Source: an uncultured Clostridia bacterium
Lineage (GTDB): Bacteria > Bacillota > Clostridia > TANB77 > CAG-508
Reading direction: 5' to 3'
Assembly (NCBI GenBank): GCA_947626605.1
Contig: CANQSV010000008.1
Coordinates: forward strand, 1 to 51,188
DNA length: 51,188 nucleotides
Shown: in pieces, positions 50,153 to 51,188 of the stretch
How the letters are laid out: the number at the start of each line of letters is the position of its first letter
Position numbering within the stretch: position 1 is the stretch's first letter
Position numbers and translations under genes: made by a program
Notes under the pieces: generated by a model
Databases searched by the model: none
Seen by the model: the letters and a program-made list of their open reading frames with translations, nothing else
Told to the model about the DNA's origin: nothing

Positions 50153-50830
50153 TTATATCCTTTTATTTTTTAACAAATTTATAATATGCCTAAAATCTTT
50201 CCCCCTAAAGAAGAATGTTTCAGCTTTTGTAAATGCAATATTATTTTTCCTTTTATAGTCTAGTTTATCTATTACAGTTAGCATATCTGAAACTTGAAAT
50301 AATCTCTTCTTTGTATGGTCAAAATCTATTCTTCTTTCTACTTTAGGATTACTAGCAAAAAGAGTATCCAATATTGTTGCTAATGTTTCTTGCCCATTAT
50401 CATAATAAATAACAATTTTATCAAATGAATCTAAATATTCTTTATTATCATTTATAAACTGACCTATTTCTCTAGCCAAAGCAACATTTAATTGCGTTTT
50501 CTTATTTATGTATTTTTTATCTATTATAATAGTTTTTATTTTAACTTTTACTCTACTTGAAAAATAAAATATTGACCAAAATATGCTTTTTCTCTTTTCA
50601 AAATTGAAATGAGAATAATCGCCTCTTTTTGCAATAAGATATGCTAAATGTATCATACCATTATAGTTAAGGCTTTTCAACTTCTCATTAAGGTACTTTA
50701 ATTCAGTTTCTATTGAATCAGAACTTTCATGTAATGTAAATGATACAGCATATAAATCTGAACTTCCTTTTACAAAACCAAAGTCTCCGCTTTCATCTAT
50801 AAATATATTTAATCGTTTTATTATAATCAC
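50153..50830 (-). CDS. DUF3800 domain protein
   Basis: This protein of about 225 residues opens 'RLNIFIDESGDFGFVKG' and has 'IVIYYDNGQETLATIL' and 'RLFQVSDMLTVIDKL', the acidic residues of DUF3800, thought to have an RNase H-like fold and common in defence islands and phages. No ATG is near: the annotated start is GTG at 50830, which overlaps AGGTG. An ATA at 50821, six bases after AGGTG and directly before KRLNIF, is in the position where relatives have ATG. It lies 67 bases upstream of the helicase and may form an operon with it. Confidence 0.75.
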   Translation of the reverse strand: MIIIKRLNIFIDESGDFGFVKGSSDLYAVSFTLHESSDSIETELKYLNEKLKSLNYNGMIHLAYLIAKRGDYSHFNFEKRKSIFWSIFYFSSRVKVKIKTIIIDKKYINKKTQLNVALAREIGQFINDNKEYLDSFDKIVIYYDNGQETLATILDTLFASNPKVERRIDFDHTKKRLFQVSDMLTVIDKLDYKRKNNIAFTKAETFFFRGKDFRHIINLLKNKRI

Positions 50831-50970
50831 CTATGTTGCTTTATATTTTTTTAATTAATTTTTCTTTGGTTTATTGATATATTTATACCATAAATTTTGA
50901 TGTTTTACAACAATTATAATTAAAGAAAATGTAAGTTATTGTAAAAAGTATTATTATATTCTTTTCAATT

Positions 50971-51101
50971 TTTTATAAAGGGTTTGGGACTTGTCCCATA
51001 ATCCGAATTTTTCTTGCTAGGGAGGAAAAATTCATTGCTTGATAGAGTACCAGTGGGTGTACAAAAATTATTTCAAGCAGAATTTTTCCTATTATTTTTT
51101 T
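50971..51101 (+). ncRNA. Candidate attenuator or structured RNA with alternative stems
   Basis: After GGGA-CTTG-TCCC, GAATTTTTC (51005-51013) can pair with GAAAAATTC (51025-51033). The latter can instead join GGAAAAATTC..TGCTTG (51024-51041) with CAAGCA-GAATTTTTCC (51074-51089), a 16-bp stem followed by seven T (51095-51101). Mutually exclusive stems, the second a terminator, are the pattern of a leader attenuator. The downstream gene would lie beyond the window. No known riboswitch consensus was recognised. The rest of 50831-51188 is AT-rich and without a gene. Confidence 0.45.
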
Positions 51102-51188
51102 CATTTTTTATTACTTATTATTGCACCAATTTTATAATTTTCTTTGTTAGTTTTTGAAAAATTTTTATCACTTTTTACTGCAACTAAT

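Noticed and set aside
1-51188. CRISPR arrays, tRNA or rRNA genes, insertion sequences
   Set aside because: No regularly spaced repeats, cloverleaf-like segments, rRNA sequence or transposase frames were seen on either strand.

Overview
This is a strongly AT-rich window from a Gram-positive, endospore-forming Clostridia-type bacterium, probably an uncultured gut lineage. The evidence is the spore genes yabP, yabQ and the dipicolinate synthase B subunit, Firmicutes-style strong Shine-Dalgarno sites, an LPXTG surface protein, and the DUF1189, DUF5665 and UPF0182 families. TGA is a normal stop codon. No tRNA, rRNA, CRISPR array or insertion sequence is visible.

Layout. Positions 1-10,100 form a gene-poor, repeat-rich accessory zone of small toxin-antitoxin-like genes (DUF2281-like, AlbA_2, MazG-like, DUF3990 pair, DUF6572, Fic), decayed fragments (sortase, VanZ) and three dispersed non-coding repeat families, two of which carry promoters or terminators. 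Two ECF sigma/anti-sigma pairs lie at 5.0-6.3 kb and 10.2-11.5 kb. Positions 11.6-14.4 kb hold two membrane-anchored esterases divergent from a TetR regulator. Positions 14.4-22.3 kb hold a DUF4160 pair, an unusual ADP-ribosyltransferase/kinase fusion, an HD hydrolase, a DUF4143 ATPase, an S66 peptidase and an Rsm22 methyltransferase. Positions 22.6-45.2 kb are a conserved chromosomal backbone: rho, an LPXTG protein, a DivIC-like protein, yabQ, yabP, dpaB, lepB, a cohesin-like protein, an RluA-type synthase, ftsH, DUF1189, cysS, a class A PBP, rnr, secG, asd, DUF5665, UPF0182 and ftsY. From 45.4 kb to the end the window is accessory again: a VanY-like peptidase, a second type I toxin locus, candidate small RNAs, a repeat-bearing helicase and a DUF3800 protein.

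Main discovery. Five in-frame CGG codons occur in the recognisable genes of this window: one each in the Fic, DUF4160 and small toxin genes, and two in the helicase. At every one the reading frame moves by exactly +1. I found no in-frame CGG in the other, uninterrupted genes (roughly 12,000-13,000 codons), although CGG is common out of frame. Skipping one base at each CGG restores full-length family proteins. The base after CGG varies (A, A, G, T, T). This pattern suggests that CGG is unassigned, or is read as a four-base codon, and works as a +1 frameshift signal in this lineage.

Second theme. There are two candidate type I toxin-antitoxin loci. The one at 8.64-8.96 kb has convergent promoters, a ~65-nt antisense RNA, direct repeats around the toxin start codon and perfectly complementary terminator loops, an architecture like the pAD1 par system. 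Its toxin frame needs the CGG shift. The other, at 46.2-46.55 kb, has an intact 37-residue membrane peptide and two convergent RNAs that begin with the same sequence.
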